Part shown: positions 51,641 through 61,304 of the stretch, in pieces
Layout of the letters: the number at the start of each line of letters is the position of its first letter
Numbering within the stretch: position 1 is the stretch's first letter
Assembly: GCF_021172165.1 (NCBI RefSeq)
Contig: NZ_CP089096.1
Span: 868,001 to 932,000 of the forward strand
Reading direction: 5' to 3'
Source: Flavobacterium channae
GTDB taxonomy: Bacteria; Bacteroidota; Bacteroidia; Flavobacteriales; Flavobacteriaceae
Length of the DNA: 64,000 bases
Translations under genes and position numbers: made by a program
The notes under the pieces: model-generated
Databases searched by the model: none
What the model was told of the DNA's origin: nothing
Seen by the model: only the letters and a program-made list of their open reading frames with translations

Positions 51641-53494
51641 ATGTTAGAGCAAAATCAGTATACCGAAGACAACATACGTTCTCTCGATTGGAAAGAACAT
51701 ATTCGTATGCGTCCCGGAATGTATATCGGAAAATTAGGAGATGGTTCGTCGCCCGATGATGGTATTTATATTCTGTTAAAAGAGGTAATGGACAACTGTA
51801 TCGATGAATTCGTTATGGGGGCCGGAAAAACCATTGAAGTTACTATCAAAGATAAATTGGTAACCGTTCGCGATTATGGTCGTGGCATTCCGCTTGGAAA
51901 AGTAGTCGATGTTGTTTCCAAAATGAATACAGGTGGAAAATACGATTCCAAAGCCTTCAAAAAATCTGTTGGTTTAAATGGTGTCGGAACAAAAGCAGTT
52001 AATGCGCTTTCAAATTACTTCCGAGTAGAATCCGTTCGTGATAACCAACAAAAAGCAGCGGAGTTTTCTGCAGGAAATCTGACACTTGAAGAAGACGTTC
52101 AAGAAACAACAAAACGTAAAGGAACAAAAGTTTCTTTCGTTGCCGATGATACGATTTTCAAAAACTACAAATACCGAAACGAGTACATCATCAAAATGCT
52201 TAAAAACTATTGTTATTTAAATCGTGGTTTAACGATTTATTACAATGGCGAAAAGTATGTTTCGGACTATGGATTGAAAGATTTATTAGAAGAGAATATT
52301 TCGGCAGAAGATATGGTGTATCCAATCATTCACTTAGAAGGAGACGATATCGAGGTAGCCATTACGCACAGTAAATCGCAATATTCAGAAGAGTACCATT
52401 CGTTTGTTAATGGTCAAAATACAACACAAGGAGGAACGCATTTAGGGGCTTTCCGTGAAGCGATTGTAAAAACTATCAAAGAGTTTTATAACAAACCTTT
52501 CGAAGCTTCTGATATTCGTAAATCGATTGTTTCTGCAGTTTCAGTGAAAGTGGAAGAACCTGTTTTCGAATCGCAAACCAAAACCAAATTAGGTTCAACC
52601 GATATCGGTCCGAATGGTCCAACGGTTCGTACGTTTGTTAATGATTTCATCAAAACGAATTTAGATAACTTCTTACATAAAAATCCAGAAGTAGCCGATG
52701 CGTTATTGCGTAAGATTTTACAAGCCGAACGCGAACGTAAAGAACTTTCAGGAATTCGAAAATTAGCCAAAGAACGTGCTAAAAAAGCAAGTTTACACAA
52801 TAAAAAATTACGCGATTGTCGTGTCCATTTAACCGATGCTAAAAATCCAAGAAGTTTAGAAAGTACGCTTTTTATTACCGAGGGAGATTCGGCTTCGGGT
52901 TCGATTACCAAAAGTCGCGATGTAAATACACAAGCGGTGTTCAGTTTACGTGGAAAGCCTCTGAATTCTTATGGAATGACGAAAAAAATCGTCTACGAGA
53001 ACGAAGAATTCAACTTATTGCAAGCCGCATTAGACATTGAAGAATCGATGGAAGATTTGCGCTATAACAATATCGTAATCGCCACCGATGCCGACGTGGA
53101 TGGTATGCACATTCGCTTGTTGTTAATTACGTTTTTCTTGCAGTTTTTCCCTGAGTTAATCAAAGACGGACATTTGTATATTCTACAAACGCCATTATTC
53201 CGTGTACGAAACAAAAAAGAAACGATATATTGTTACAGCGAAGAAGAACGAGTTAACGCCATCGAAAAACTAAAACCAAAACCAGAAATCACCCGATTCA
53301 AAGGATTAGGAGAAATTTCGCCAGATGAGTTTAAGCATTTTATCGGGCAAGACATTCGTTTAGATCCAGTCATGTTAGATAAAGCCACAACGATTGAAAC
53401 GTTGTTAGAGTTCTACATGGGTAAAAATACCCCAGACCGACAAGATTTCATCATCAATAATTTGAAAGTGGAGTTGGATGTTGTTGAGAAGTAA
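51641..53494 (+). CDS. parE: DNA topoisomerase IV subunit B
   Basis: 617 residues from the ATG at 51641; an in-frame TTG at 51617 falls in a -7-like sequence. GHKL ATPase: [10 protein letters not shown] (catalytic Glu and Asn), [20 protein letters not shown]. Transducer domain, then [32 protein letters not shown], and [13 protein letters not shown] for Mg. The short length (vs ~640-800 for GyrB) and the parC gene downstream support ParE. Decatenates daughter chromosomes. The two subunit genes are separated by a GxxExxY gene with repeats. Confidence 0.93.
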   Translation: MLEQNQYTEDNIRSLDWKEHIRMRPGMYIGKLGDGSSPDDGIYILLKEVMDNCIDEFVMGAGKTIEVTIKDKLVTVRDYGRGIPLGKVVDVVSKMNTGGKYDSKAFKKSVGLNGVGTKAVNALSNYFRVESVRDNQQKAAEFSAGNLTLEEDVQETTKRKGTKVSFVADDTIFKNYKYRNEYIIKMLKNYCYLNRGLTIYYNGEKYVSDYGLKDLLEENISAEDMVYPIIHLEGDDIEVAITHSKSQYSEEYHSFVNGQNTTQGGTHLGAFREAIVKTIKEFYNKPFEASDIRKSIVSAVSVKVEEPVFESQTKTKLGSTDIGPNGPTVRTFVNDFIKTNLDNFLHKNPEVADALLRKILQAERERKELSGIRKLAKERAKKASLHNKKLRDCRVHLTDAKNPRSLESTLFITEGDSASGSITKSRDVNTQAVFSLRGKPLNSYGMTKKIVYENEEFNLLQAALDIEESMEDLRYNNIVIATDADVDGMHIRLLLITFFLQFFPELIKDGHLYILQTPLFRVRNKKETIYCYSEEERVNAIEKLKPKPEITRFKGLGEISPDEFKHFIGQDIRLDPVMLDKATTIETLLEFYMGKNTPDRQDFIINNLKVELDVVEK

Positions 53495-53500
53495 TGGTAG

Positions 53501-53591
53501 CACGAAGTTTCACAATGTAATGCACAAAGTCACACAAAGATATTTTTAACATTGCGAAACTTAGTGAAAACTTTGAGTAACATAGTGTAAC
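53501..53591. repeat. Left repeat block flanking the GxxExxY gene
   Basis: Contains unit A (CACAATGTAATGCACAAAGT then CACACAAA, 53501-53539) and unit B (AACATTGCGAAACTTAGTGA to CATAGTGTAAC, 53548-53591). Both units recur to the right of the gene. Confidence 0.85.
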
Positions 53592-53603
53592 AAAAAAATA
53601 AAT

Positions 53604-53978
53604 ATGACTGAAGAAAACGAAATAAGCCGAATAATTTTAGATTGTGCCTATAAAGTTCATACAAAGTTAGGTCCAGGATTGTTGGAAAAAGTGTACAGAG
53701 AATGTTTAGCTTATGAGTTAACAAAATGCGGATTAGAAGTTAAACAAGAATATCCATTTCCAGTTATTTATGAAGATATTAAAATGGATTGTGGATATAG
53801 AGTTGATATTCTAGTAAATAATAAAGTTATAGTTGAATTAAAAGTGGTTGAAGAGTTTACATTAGAGCATACAGCGCAATGTCTAACATATATGCGACTT
53901 TCAGAATGCAGATTAGGATTACTTTTAAATTTTTATAAGAAATCATTAAAAGACGGAATAAAAAGATTAATATTATAA
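53604..53978 (+). CDS. GxxExxY family protein (PD-(D/E)XK nuclease-like)
   Basis: 124 residues. Family signature GPGLLEKVY (G-x2-E-x2-Y type) near residue 22, then YRECLAYELTKCGLEVKQEY, a catalytic-type D in YRVDILVNNKVIVELKVVEE (D-x-ELK, quoted in part), and a helical end. The VDI...ELK pattern is that of PD-(D/E)XK nucleases, but no substrate is known. It sits between parE and parC within blocks of dispersed repeats and looks inserted into that operon. It may be a selfish or DNA-repair-associated element; this is inference. Confidence 0.87.
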   Translation: MTEENEISRIILDCAYKVHTKLGPGLLEKVYRECLAYELTKCGLEVKQEYPFPVIYEDIKMDCGYRVDILVNNKVIVELKVVEEFTLEHTAQCLTYMRLSECRLGLLLNFYKKSLKDGIKRLIL

Positions 53979-53992
53979 CATTGATTTTATTG

Positions 53993-54166
53993 GTACACAA
54001 AGTATCACAATGTAAAGCACAAAGTCACACAAATTAATTTTAAAACATTGAGTTACTTCGTGAAAAACTTTGATAAACATAGTGCTACAAATATAAAAAA
54101 AGACAAAGTAGAAATATAAACATTGTGAAACTTAGTGTATAACTTTGAGAAACATAGTGCTACAAA
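53993..54166. repeat. Right repeat blocks flanking the GxxExxY gene
   Basis: Unit A (ATCACAATGTAAAGCACAAA then GTCACACAAA, 53993-54033) and two copies of unit B (54044-54090 and 54119-54166), the last ending 3 nt before the parC start codon. The units match those at 53501-53591. Confidence 0.85.
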
Positions 54167-54169
54167 AAC

Positions 54170-56884
54170 ATGAAAGACGAAGAAGATAACATCATCCCAG
54201 AAGACGACAATTTAGAAAATCAAGACCAACATCAAAAAGAGGAAGGTTTTGAGGATATTCATGTATCAACGGGACATCATTTTTACGAAAACAACGAAAA
54301 TCCAGAAGATACCATTACTAAAGTTACAGGAATGTACAAAGATTGGTTTTTGGATTACGCTTCCTATGTAATTTTAGAGCGTGCTGTTCCTGCGATTGAA
54401 GACGGTTTTAAACCGGTACAACGTCGTATCATGCACTCCATGAAGGAGTTGGATGACGGTCGTTACAACAAAGTTGCGAATATCATAGGGCACACCATGC
54501 AGTATCATCCTCACGGAGATGTGAGTATTGGTGACGCTATGGTGAACATCGGGCAAAAAGATTTGTTGATTGATTGTCAAGGAAACTGGGGAAATATTCT
54601 AACTGGTGACGGAGCCGCAGCACCTCGTTACATCGAAGCTCGAATTTCAAAATTTGGTCACGATGTATTGTTTTCGCCAAAAGTTACCCAATGGCAATTG
54701 AGTTATGATGGTCGTAAAAACGAACCTGTTCATTTGCCTGTAAAATTCCCATTATTGTTAGCACAAGGTGGAGAAGGAATTGCGGTAGGTTTATCAACCA
54801 AGATTTTACCTCACAATTTCAATGAATTAATCGATGCGTCAATTAAAATTTTAAAAGGAAAACCATTCACTTTATTCCCAGATTTCCCAACAGCTGGAAT
54901 TGCCGATGTTTCCAACTATAATGATGGAATGCGAGGTTCTCGTGTGCGCGTGAGAGCTAAAATTGCGCCTTTAGATAAAAATACTTTGGTGATTACCCAA
55001 ATTCCGTTTTCAACTGATACTACCAAATTAATTGATAGTATCTTGAAAGCCAATGAAAAAGGGAAAATCAAAATCAAGAAAATTGAGGATAACACCGCTG
55101 CTGAGGTTGAAATCGTAATTCACCTACAACCGGGAACTTCGCCAGACAAAATGATTGATGCGCTATATGCGTTTACCGATTGTGAATTGTCCATTGCGCC
55201 TTTAGGCTGTGTTATCGAAAATTGTAACAAGCCATTGTTTATTGGTGTTTCCGATATTTTGAAGATTTCTACGAATCGTACGTTGAATATTTTAAAACGA
55301 GAATTAGAAATTCAATTGGACGAACTCGAAGCGAAGTGGCATTTCGCAAATTTAGAGAAGATTTTCATCCGTGAAGAAATGTACATCGACTTCAAATTGT
55401 ATTCGGATAGAGAGTCGCTTTACAACTACATGTACGACCGATTTGAGCCTTTCAAAACCATTTTAATTCGAGAAATTGAAGATGAAGATTTACAACGTTT
55501 GACACAAATTCCAATGATTCGTATCACACGATTTGACTCAGATAAAGCCGATGATGCGATTGCAAAATTGGAAGCTGAAATCGAGCAAGTGAAACATCAT
55601 TTAGATCATTTGATTGATTACGCGGTAGATTATTTCACCAATTTAAAAGACAAATACGGAAAAGGAAGAGAACGCTTAACCGAATTACGTAATTTCGATA
55701 ATATTCAAGCGACGAAAGTAGTATTGCGTAACCAAAAGTTCTATGTGAATAGAGAAGAAGGTTTCGTAGGAATGGGCTTGAAAAAAGACGAATACGTGGG
55801 CGAATGTTCCGATATAGATGACATTATCGTTTTCTTACGCGATGGAAAAATGATGGTTACGAAAATCGATGATAAAAAATTCATTGGTAAAGATATTATT
55901 CACGTTGCTGTTTTCGATAAAAACGACAAACGTACCATTTATAACATGATGTATCGCGATGGTAAAAATGGCTCTACGTTTATCAAGCGTTTCAATGTTT
56001 CTGGAGTTACTCGTGATAAATTCTATGATTTAACGCAAGAAAAACCAGGTTCAATGGTGTCGTATTTTTCAGCAAATCCAAATGGAGAAGCAGAAGTGGT
56101 GACTATTTTATTGCGTCAAGTAGGAAGTGTGAAAAAACTGAAATGGGATGTCGATTTTTCAGATATTGCTATCAAAGGAAGAGCTTCTAGAGGAAATACC
56201 GTAACCAAATATCCAATCAAGAAAATTGAACTGAAAGAGAAAGGTATTTCGACTTTACGTCCGAGAAAAGTTTGGTTTGATGATACAGTGCAACGTTTGA
56301 ATGTGGATGGAAGAGGTGAGTTGCTAGGCGAATTTAAACCAAATGATCGTTTATTAATCATCAATCAATCAGGAAAAGTAAAAACGATAATTCCAGAACT
56401 TTCTACACATTTTGATGAAGACATGATTGTGTTGGAAAAATGGAATCCTAATAAACCTATTTCTTGTATTTATTACGATGGAGAAAAAGACCGTTACTTT
56501 GTAAAACGTTTCTTAATTGAAAACGAAAACAAAGAAGAAATCTTCATATCTGAACATGAAAAATCGCAATTAGAAATTGTTTCAACAGATTGGCGACCAG
56601 TTGCTGAGGTAATTTTTGCTAAAGTAAAAGGAGTTCAAAAAGAAAATCAAGTGGTTGATTTAGAGCAATTCATTTCAGTAAAAGGAATTAAAGCGTTGGG
56701 AAATCAATTGACTACAGATAAATTGAAGCAAATAAATTTACTTGATTCATTACCATATGAAGAAGTGTTAGACGAACCAGAAACGGTTAATTCAGCCTCT
56801 TCAGAAGAATCTGATGGTGTAGATATTCAAGATTTTAATATCGAATTAGACGACGACGGACAAATAACGCTTTCGTTAGAGTAA
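54170..56884 (+). CDS. parC: DNA topoisomerase IV subunit A
   Basis: 904 residues. Winged-helix and tower regions with RAVPAIEDGFKPVQRRIMHS near residue 68, the QRR and PHGD motifs (TMQYHPHGDVSIGDA), and catalytic Tyr in APRYIEARIS near 153. The C-terminal half has beta-pinwheel blades (VRNQ-type GFVGMGLKKDEYVGECSDID; ASRGNTVTKYPIKKIEL). No canonical GyrA-box (QRRGGKG) is visible, supporting ParC rather than GyrA. Acidic N- and C-termini. The GxxExxY gene and repeat blocks separate it from parE; the native operon is probably still read through. Confidence 0.93.
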   Translation: MKDEEDNIIPEDDNLENQDQHQKEEGFEDIHVSTGHHFYENNENPEDTITKVTGMYKDWFLDYASYVILERAVPAIEDGFKPVQRRIMHSMKELDDGRYNKVANIIGHTMQYHPHGDVSIGDAMVNIGQKDLLIDCQGNWGNILTGDGAAAPRYIEARISKFGHDVLFSPKVTQWQLSYDGRKNEPVHLPVKFPLLLAQGGEGIAVGLSTKILPHNFNELIDASIKILKGKPFTLFPDFPTAGIADVSNYNDGMRGSRVRVRAKIAPLDKNTLVITQIPFSTDTTKLIDSILKANEKGKIKIKKIEDNTAAEVEIVIHLQPGTSPDKMIDALYAFTDCELSIAPLGCVIENCNKPLFIGVSDILKISTNRTLNILKRELEIQLDELEAKWHFANLEKIFIREEMYIDFKLYSDRESLYNYMYDRFEPFKTILIREIEDEDLQRLTQIPMIRITRFDSDKADDAIAKLEAEIEQVKHHLDHLIDYAVDYFTNLKDKYGKGRERLTELRNFDNIQATKVVLRNQKFYVNREEGFVGMGLKKDEYVGECSDIDDIIVFLRDGKMMVTKIDDKKFIGKDIIHVAVFDKNDKRTIYNMMYRDGKNGSTFIKRFNVSGVTRDKFYDLTQEKPGSMVSYFSANPNGEAEVVTILLRQVGSVKKLKWDVDFSDIAIKGRASRGNTVTKYPIKKIELKEKGISTLRPRKVWFDDTVQRLNVDGRGELLGEFKPNDRLLIINQSGKVKTIIPELSTHFDEDMIVLEKWNPNKPISCIYYDGEKDRYFVKRFLIENENKEEIFISEHEKSQLEIVSTDWRPVAEVIFAKVKGVQKENQVVDLEQFISVKGIKALGNQLTTDKLKQINLLDSLPYEEVLDEPETVNSASSEESDGVDIQDFNIELDDDGQITLSLE

Positions 56885-56918
56885 TAAAAAAAGCCCCGAA
56901 TTCGGGGCTTTTTATTTT
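56885..56918. terminator. Bidirectional intrinsic terminator
   Basis: Stem AAAAAGCCCCGAA/TTCGGGGCTTTTT between convergent parC and terC-family genes. Confidence 0.9.
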
Positions 56919-56926
56919 AAAACATA

Positions 56927-57697
56927 TTATTGTTTCTTGCGCATTTTCATGTTTAAAAATTCAACTGCTAACGAAAATGCAATTGCAAAGTACAGATAGC
57001 CTTTTGGAACTGCCCCTACGTGTTGACCAGCTAATTCAGCATTAGATAAATGCATACTTTCTGTAATTAACATAAACCCAATTAAGATCAAGAATGCCAA
57101 ACCTAAAATTTGAATCGAAGGATTTGCATTTACAAAATTACCAACAGGAACTGCAAATAACATCATAATTCCTACAGAAATCACAACGGCAGTAATCATA
57201 ATGGTTAGTGCGCCTTCCACACCATTTGTCATACCAACAGCTGTTAAAATACTGTCTACTGAAAAGATTAAATCGATTAAAAGGATTTGACCAATTACGC
57301 TTGCGAATGATTTTGAAGACGAAATTTTCAATTCTTTTTCTTCTTCACCTTTATGATCTACTTTTTCGTGAATTTCTTTGGTACTCTTATAAATTAAGAA
57401 CAAACCTCCAAGCAAAAGTATCATAGCTTGTCCGGTAATATCAGCTGAAAACCAACCAAAATCGAAACTAAACCATGGTTTTTTCATTGCAATTAGTAGT
57501 GTAATTCCAAAAAGCAATGCAATTCTCATAAACATGGCTAAGAATAAACCTATTCTTGTCGCTTTCTTTCTATCTTCTTGAGGTAGTTTACCTGTTACAA
57601 TCGAAATAAAGATAATGTTGTCAATTCCTAAAACAATTTCTAAAAATGTTAAAGTTAGCAAAGCAATCCAAGCATCCGGGTTTAAAAAGATTTCCAT
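56927..57697 (-). CDS. TerC family integral membrane protein
   Basis: 256 residues with seven to eight helices. The two family repeats are visible: EIVLGIDNIIFISIVTGKLP near residue 20 and IDLIFSVDSILTAVGMTNG near 140, whose acidic residues in the membrane are the hallmark. A histidine- and acidic-rich cytoplasmic loop (HEKVDHKGEEEKELKISSSK) lies between. TerC/Alx-like proteins are linked to manganese homeostasis or tellurite resistance; the exact role here is unknown. Monocistronic. Confidence 0.9.
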   Translation of the reverse strand: MEIFLNPDAWIALLTLTFLEIVLGIDNIIFISIVTGKLPQEDRKKATRIGLFLAMFMRIALLFGITLLIAMKKPWFSFDFGWFSADITGQAMILLLGGLFLIYKSTKEIHEKVDHKGEEEKELKISSSKSFASVIGQILLIDLIFSVDSILTAVGMTNGVEGALTIMITAVVISVGIMMLFAVPVGNFVNANPSIQILGLAFLILIGFMLITESMHLSNAELAGQHVGAVPKGYLYFAIAFSLAVEFLNMKMRKKQ

Positions 57698-57730
57698 TTA
57701 TGATAGGTTTTAAAACTAGTTATACGATTA

Positions 57731-58102
57731 CTAATTTAGTTTTGTTACAGTACCACGTTGTTTTTTTGAATCGCCAACAAAAGAATATTCAAAAGTGTAA
57801 GAATTGGCATTTGTAGTTAAAATTTTCATTTGAACTGCCTTTTTTTCTTCTCTGTTTTTAGGATGAATATTTTGCATTACATATTCGCAATCATTTGTCC
57901 AACGCACTTTGAAAGTATCTATTTTTCCTTCGTAAGTTTCTATTTGAATCGAATCGTTTCTTTCAAAAGTACTGGTGTATTTTTTGCCTTCAATTTCAGT
58001 TTCAGAAGAGAATTTTCCTGTTTTAAAATCGGTACAATTACGTTCTTGTTGGTAGCAAGAAGTTAGTAAAGTAGCAAAAAGTAAATAAAAGATTGTTTTC
58101 AT
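57731..58102 (-). CDS. Small lipoprotein, function unknown
   Basis: 123 residues from the ATG at 58102 (MKTIFYLLFATLLTSC, lipobox ending in C16). The frame is open upstream into the next gene, but that would bury the signal peptide. The mature domain is a small beta-rich fold with paired cysteines (NCTDFKTGKFSS; TNDCEYVM). Flavobacterial relatives are often mislabelled as topoisomerase IV; nothing supports that here. Third gene of a minus-strand run with two other small proteins. Confidence 0.75.
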   Translation of the reverse strand: MKTIFYLLFATLLTSCYQQERNCTDFKTGKFSSETEIEGKKYTSTFERNDSIQIETYEGKIDTFKVRWTNDCEYVMQNIHPKNREEKKAVQMKILTTNANSYTFEYSFVGDSKKQRGTVTKLN

Positions 58103-58103
58103 A

Positions 58104-58343
58104 TTATGAATTTGAATTTTTATCTCCATCAAACATACTTTTAACCAAGGTGTTAATTCCTTTGTAAATTAAAAACATAGCGGCTAAAGCAATTATGATT
58201 CCCAATGCCAAAACATAAGGATATAATGGATGCTTTTCGTTTTTAAAAGCACTATTGATGATTATAGGACCAAGAAATAAAAGTGGTAACGAACCAGAAA
58301 GGTATTTTATCCCTTTTGCTAATAAATTTTTATCTGTAGCCAT
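58104..58343 (-). CDS. DUF6095-like small membrane protein
   Basis: 79 residues with two helices (YLSGSLPLLFLGPIIINSAF; LYPYVLALGIIIALAAMFLI) separated by a short polar turn FKNEKHP, and a charged C-terminal tail. Its start codon overlaps the stop of the upstream gene (shared base at 58343), so the genes are translationally coupled. Function unknown. Confidence 0.75.
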   Translation of the reverse strand: MATDKNLLAKGIKYLSGSLPLLFLGPIIINSAFKNEKHPLYPYVLALGIIIALAAMFLIYKGINTLVKSMFDGDKNSNS

Positions 58344-58807
58344 TAGAAATTAATTCGAAGTCCAACACCGTTAGAATTATTCACAATATTCAATTCAAAA
58401 TTATCACCCAATGTTTTTTGTTGTTCAGGTAAACCTGAGTTATATATTTCAATACTTTTTTCAACCATTTTCTTTCTTCCTGATAAAATAGGAATCGAAA
58501 CCGCCATTAAACCAATTCCAGCGTAAGTAATTCCTGAAGGGTATTTTACATCGGAAGTTAATCCCATAACCAAGTCAGCAACTGTTCCACCAATTCCTAA
58601 TCCTAGAATTAATCCTCCAAGCGATTCTTTAGTTTTTGCTTTTTTAAATAAATGCAATGCTTTTAAATCGGAAGCCAATACTTTTTTAGTTTCAAATGAA
58701 GATAATTGTTCTCCATCTTGATAAATTTTTCCATTATTGTATTCCAATTTTTGAGCAAAAGTTATTGAAAAACCTAACATTGCTAAGATTAAAAGAAATT
58801 GTTTCAT
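58343..58807 (-). CDS. Exported or membrane protein, function unknown
   Basis: 154 residues. Signal peptide MKQFLLILAMLGFSITFAQ. The mature part has two hydrophobic stretches (LGGLILGLGIGGTVADLVMG; GITYAGIGLMAVSIPILSG) and a C-terminal FELNIVNNSNGVGLRINF strand pair. It could be a small outer-membrane-associated protein. Co-transcribed with murQ, 8 nt upstream, and the DUF6095-like gene downstream. Confidence 0.72.
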   Translation of the reverse strand: MKQFLLILAMLGFSITFAQKLEYNNGKIYQDGEQLSSFETKKVLASDLKALHLFKKAKTKESLGGLILGLGIGGTVADLVMGLTSDVKYPSGITYAGIGLMAVSIPILSGRKKMVEKSIEIYNSGLPEQQKTLGDNFELNIVNNSNGVGLRINF

Positions 58808-58815
58808 TGTATTTT

Positions 58816-59634
58816 TTATTTGTTGTTATTGTAAAAGTTTACTGCATTTCTAACACTTCCGTGCGTTTCTAAAAGTTTTCCTGCTTCTTCATAGCTAACC
58901 GGAATTTCATCCATTATCATTCGAGTTCCTCGATCAATTAATTTGGTGTTGCTCAATTGCATGTCTACCATTTTGTTTCCTTTCACTCTTCCTAACTGAA
59001 TCATAGTTGCGGTAGAAATCATGTTTAAAACTAATTTCTGCGCTGTTCCTGCTTTCATTCTCGAACTTCCTGTAACGAATTCTGGTCCAACTACAACATC
59101 AATAGGAAATTGTGCTGTTTTTGAAAGCGGACTTTCAGCATTACAACTAATACTTCCAGTACTAATATTATTTTGATTGCATTTTTCTAATCCACCAATT
59201 ACATATGGAGTTGTTCCCGAAGCGGCAATTCCAACTACAACATCATTCTCATTGATGTTCCATTGTTGTAAATCTTTCCAAGCTTGCTCTCTGTCGTCTT
59301 CTGCAAATTCAACCGCTTTTCTAATTGCCGTATCGCCGCCTGCAATAATTCCGATGACCAAATCAAATGGTACACCAAAAGTTGGAGGACATTCAGAAGC
59401 ATCAACAATTCCTAATCTACCAGAAGTTCCAGCTCCAATATAAAACAAACGACCGCCTTGTTTCATTTTTGAGACAATTTCGGTAACCAAATTTTCAATT
59501 TGTGGTAATGCTTTTTCAACAGCTAATGGAACAGATTTATCTTCATTGTTAATGTTTGCTAACAAATCAGAAACTGACATTTTTTCTAAATGTTCGTATT
59601 TTGAAGATTGCTCGGTAGTTTTGGTAAAGTTCAT
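58816..59634 (-). CDS. murQ: N-acetylmuramic acid 6-phosphate etherase
   Basis: 272 residues. Cleaves the lactyl ether of MurNAc-6-P to GlcNAc-6-P in cell-wall recycling. SIS-domain motifs: FYIGAGTSGRLGIVDASECPP (quoted in part as GAGTSGRLGIVDASE) near residue 60, GIAASGTTPYVIGGL near 135, and VVGPEFVTGSSRMKAGTAQK with catalytic residues. It heads a run of three small-protein genes with tight spacing. A TAACTTTG -7-like element lies at 59661-59668. Confidence 0.95.
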   Translation of the reverse strand: MNFTKTTEQSSKYEHLEKMSVSDLLANINNEDKSVPLAVEKALPQIENLVTEIVSKMKQGGRLFYIGAGTSGRLGIVDASECPPTFGVPFDLVIGIIAGGDTAIRKAVEFAEDDREQAWKDLQQWNINENDVVVGIAASGTTPYVIGGLEKCNQNNISTGSISCNAESPLSKTAQFPIDVVVGPEFVTGSSRMKAGTAQKLVLNMISTATMIQLGRVKGNKMVDMQLSNTKLIDRGTRMIMDEIPVSYEEAGKLLETHGSVRNAVNFYNNNK

Positions 59635-59696
59635 TTTTTAGTTGTAAAGTAGCTAAGTTACAAAGTTATTCTCAATTGGACTGAATTTGTGAGACA

Positions 59697-60431
59697 TTAA
59701 TGTGAATGTCCCATTTCGATAATATAAGCCAAAACAAAACCAAAAACAATCATTGTTATTTTAGCCAAATTAAACTTATGTCCTTCATTACTTTCAAAAA
59801 TAATGGTAGATGAAATATGGAATAAAATTCCAACAACAACTGCCGAAATTTCCTTAGAATAATGTTGGGCAAAATGCATTTGTTCTGCTAATAATGTTCC
59901 AAGTGGCGTCATTAAGGCAAATGAAAACATAAAGGCAAAAACCATTAGTTTATTCATTTTAGCATTTACAAAAAACAAAGTAAGAATGATTGCAATAGGG
60001 AAGTGGTGAACCGCAATTCCGTAAGCTAAGCTATTGTTGTTATGAATAGGAAATCCTTCTAGCAATGCGTGAATACACAAACTGATGAATAATAGCCATG
60101 GAATATGGTGCAATTCGTTATGTTCGTCTGTATGCACATGAACGTGACCGTGTTCTGCTCCTTTTGAGAAAAACTCCAAAAGAATTTGAAACAAAATCCC
60201 TATCATGATAAAAACACCAACAGGCAAAGTGATATGCGCTTCTTCTCCTTCATGAACATGATGATGTCCTTCGCTAAATAATTCAGGAAGTAAATGCAAA
60301 ACAGTTAATGATAATAAGAAAGCACCACTAAAAGCCAAAAGCAATTTGATGTTTTTCTTTTTTTGAGGTTTTAAAAGTAACGCGAATAAAAAGCCTAAAA
60401 TTACGGCTGAAAACGTGATGATATATTGCAT
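59697..60431 (-). CDS. ZIP family metal transporter
   Basis: 244 residues with about eight helices. ZIP signature pair in helices IV-V: CIHALLEGFPIHNN (H, E) and YGIAVHHFPIAIILTL (HH). Long histidine-rich loops (EGHHHVHEGEEAHI; AEHGHVHVHTDEHNELHHIPW, quoted in part) are typical of zinc transporters of this family. Probably zinc or iron import. Its stop is near the murQ start; its own start overlaps by one base with the stop of the SAM methyltransferase gene upstream. Confidence 0.9.
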   Translation of the reverse strand: MQYIITFSAVILGFLFALLLKPQKKKNIKLLLAFSGAFLLSLTVLHLLPELFSEGHHHVHEGEEAHITLPVGVFIMIGILFQILLEFFSKGAEHGHVHVHTDEHNELHHIPWLLFISLCIHALLEGFPIHNNNSLAYGIAVHHFPIAIILTLFFVNAKMNKLMVFAFMFSFALMTPLGTLLAEQMHFAQHYSKEISAVVVGILFHISSTIIFESNEGHKFNLAKITMIVFGFVLAYIIEMGHSH

Positions 60432-61195
60432 TATTTAAAAATCATAATTAAACGTTCTGATTGATTTTTGTAGAATTTTCGCAATTTGTAATCGCCAAAA
60501 ATATCCAATAAGAAAATCCCAGCATCTTCCATTATTTGCTCAAAATCTTCTAATCGGAGTGCTTGCACTCTTTCTGTAAAATGGAATTGCTGACCTTCGT
60601 CTTCAAAAGAAATTTCTTTAAAAATGTGTCCATCTTTGTAATAACGTTTGATGTGAAAATCAATGCCATCAACCGATTTTACTTCGTCGGCAACCAAATT
60701 TTCTAAAACATAATCTGCATTCATAAAATCAATTACTGCAAAACCAGTTTCAGTTAAGCTGTTATGAATTGCTTTTATGGTTTTGTAATTATCTGCATCG
60801 TCTTCGAAATAACCAAAACTAGTGAACAAATTAAAAATTGCATCGTACTTTTCATTACAAGTTTCACGCATATCGTGAACTTTAAAATGCAATTTTTCAT
60901 TTGAAAATTTTGAAGCTTCTAGTATGCTATTTTCAGATAAATCGGCACCAGTAACGTCAAAACCTAATGAGTTAAGGTAAATAGCATGACGACCTTTTCC
61001 ACAAGCCAAATCTAGTATTTTAGCATCTTCAGGTAAATTTAAATAATGCGTTAAATTGTCCATTAACAATTGCGCTTCTTCATCATTTCGCTCTTTGTAT
61101 AAAATATGGTAATATTTAGTATCAAACCAAGATTCAAACCAGTTTGAGGTTGATTGACTATTTATTGTTGACTGTTTATTGTTGTTTTCTGACAT
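60431..61195 (-). CDS. Class I SAM-dependent methyltransferase with repeat-derived N-terminus
   Basis: 254 residues. Methyltransferase core: KILDLACGKGRHAIYLNSLG (motif I) near residue 60, GADLSENSI, YDAIFNLFTSFGYF, and FIVIDFMNADY-like segment AVIDFMNADYVLENL. Substrate unknown. The N-terminus MSENNNKQSTINSQSTSN is encoded by a dispersed repeat of the AACAATAAACAGTCAACAAT type (61151-61184), so the start region may have been created or extended by the repeat; the true core begins near WFESWFDTKYYHIL. Coupled by a one-base overlap to the ZIP gene. Confidence 0.87.
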   Translation of the reverse strand: MSENNNKQSTINSQSTSNWFESWFDTKYYHILYKERNDEEAQLLMDNLTHYLNLPEDAKILDLACGKGRHAIYLNSLGFDVTGADLSENSILEASKFSNEKLHFKVHDMRETCNEKYDAIFNLFTSFGYFEDDADNYKTIKAIHNSLTETGFAVIDFMNADYVLENLVADEVKSVDGIDFHIKRYYKDGHIFKEISFEDEGQQFHFTERVQALRLEDFEQIMEDAGIFLLDIFGDYKLRKFYKNQSERLIMIFK

Positions 61196-61234
61196 TTAAA
61201 AGAGATTGATATCTTTGAACTTGCAAATTTAATG

Positions 61235-61242
61235 TATTTTTG
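61235..61242 (+). promoter_or_regulatory. -7 element TATTTTTG for the RlmL-like gene
   Basis: Matches TAnnTTTG; TTTG at 61214-61217 lies 17 nt upstream. A minus-strand -7 candidate (TAAATTTG, 61224-61231) overlaps it and may serve the divergent methyltransferase gene. Confidence 0.5.
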
Positions 61243-61304
61243 CACAAGAATACCGTATTATCGATATTGCATTTGAATTTTGCAATTGAACTTGAATTTG
61301 AATA

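Noticed and set aside
57731..58102. Topoisomerase IV annotation for the small lipoprotein
   Set aside because: Only a 123-residue lipoprotein with no topoisomerase motif; the label is a likely carry-over from the nearby parE-parC genes in databases.
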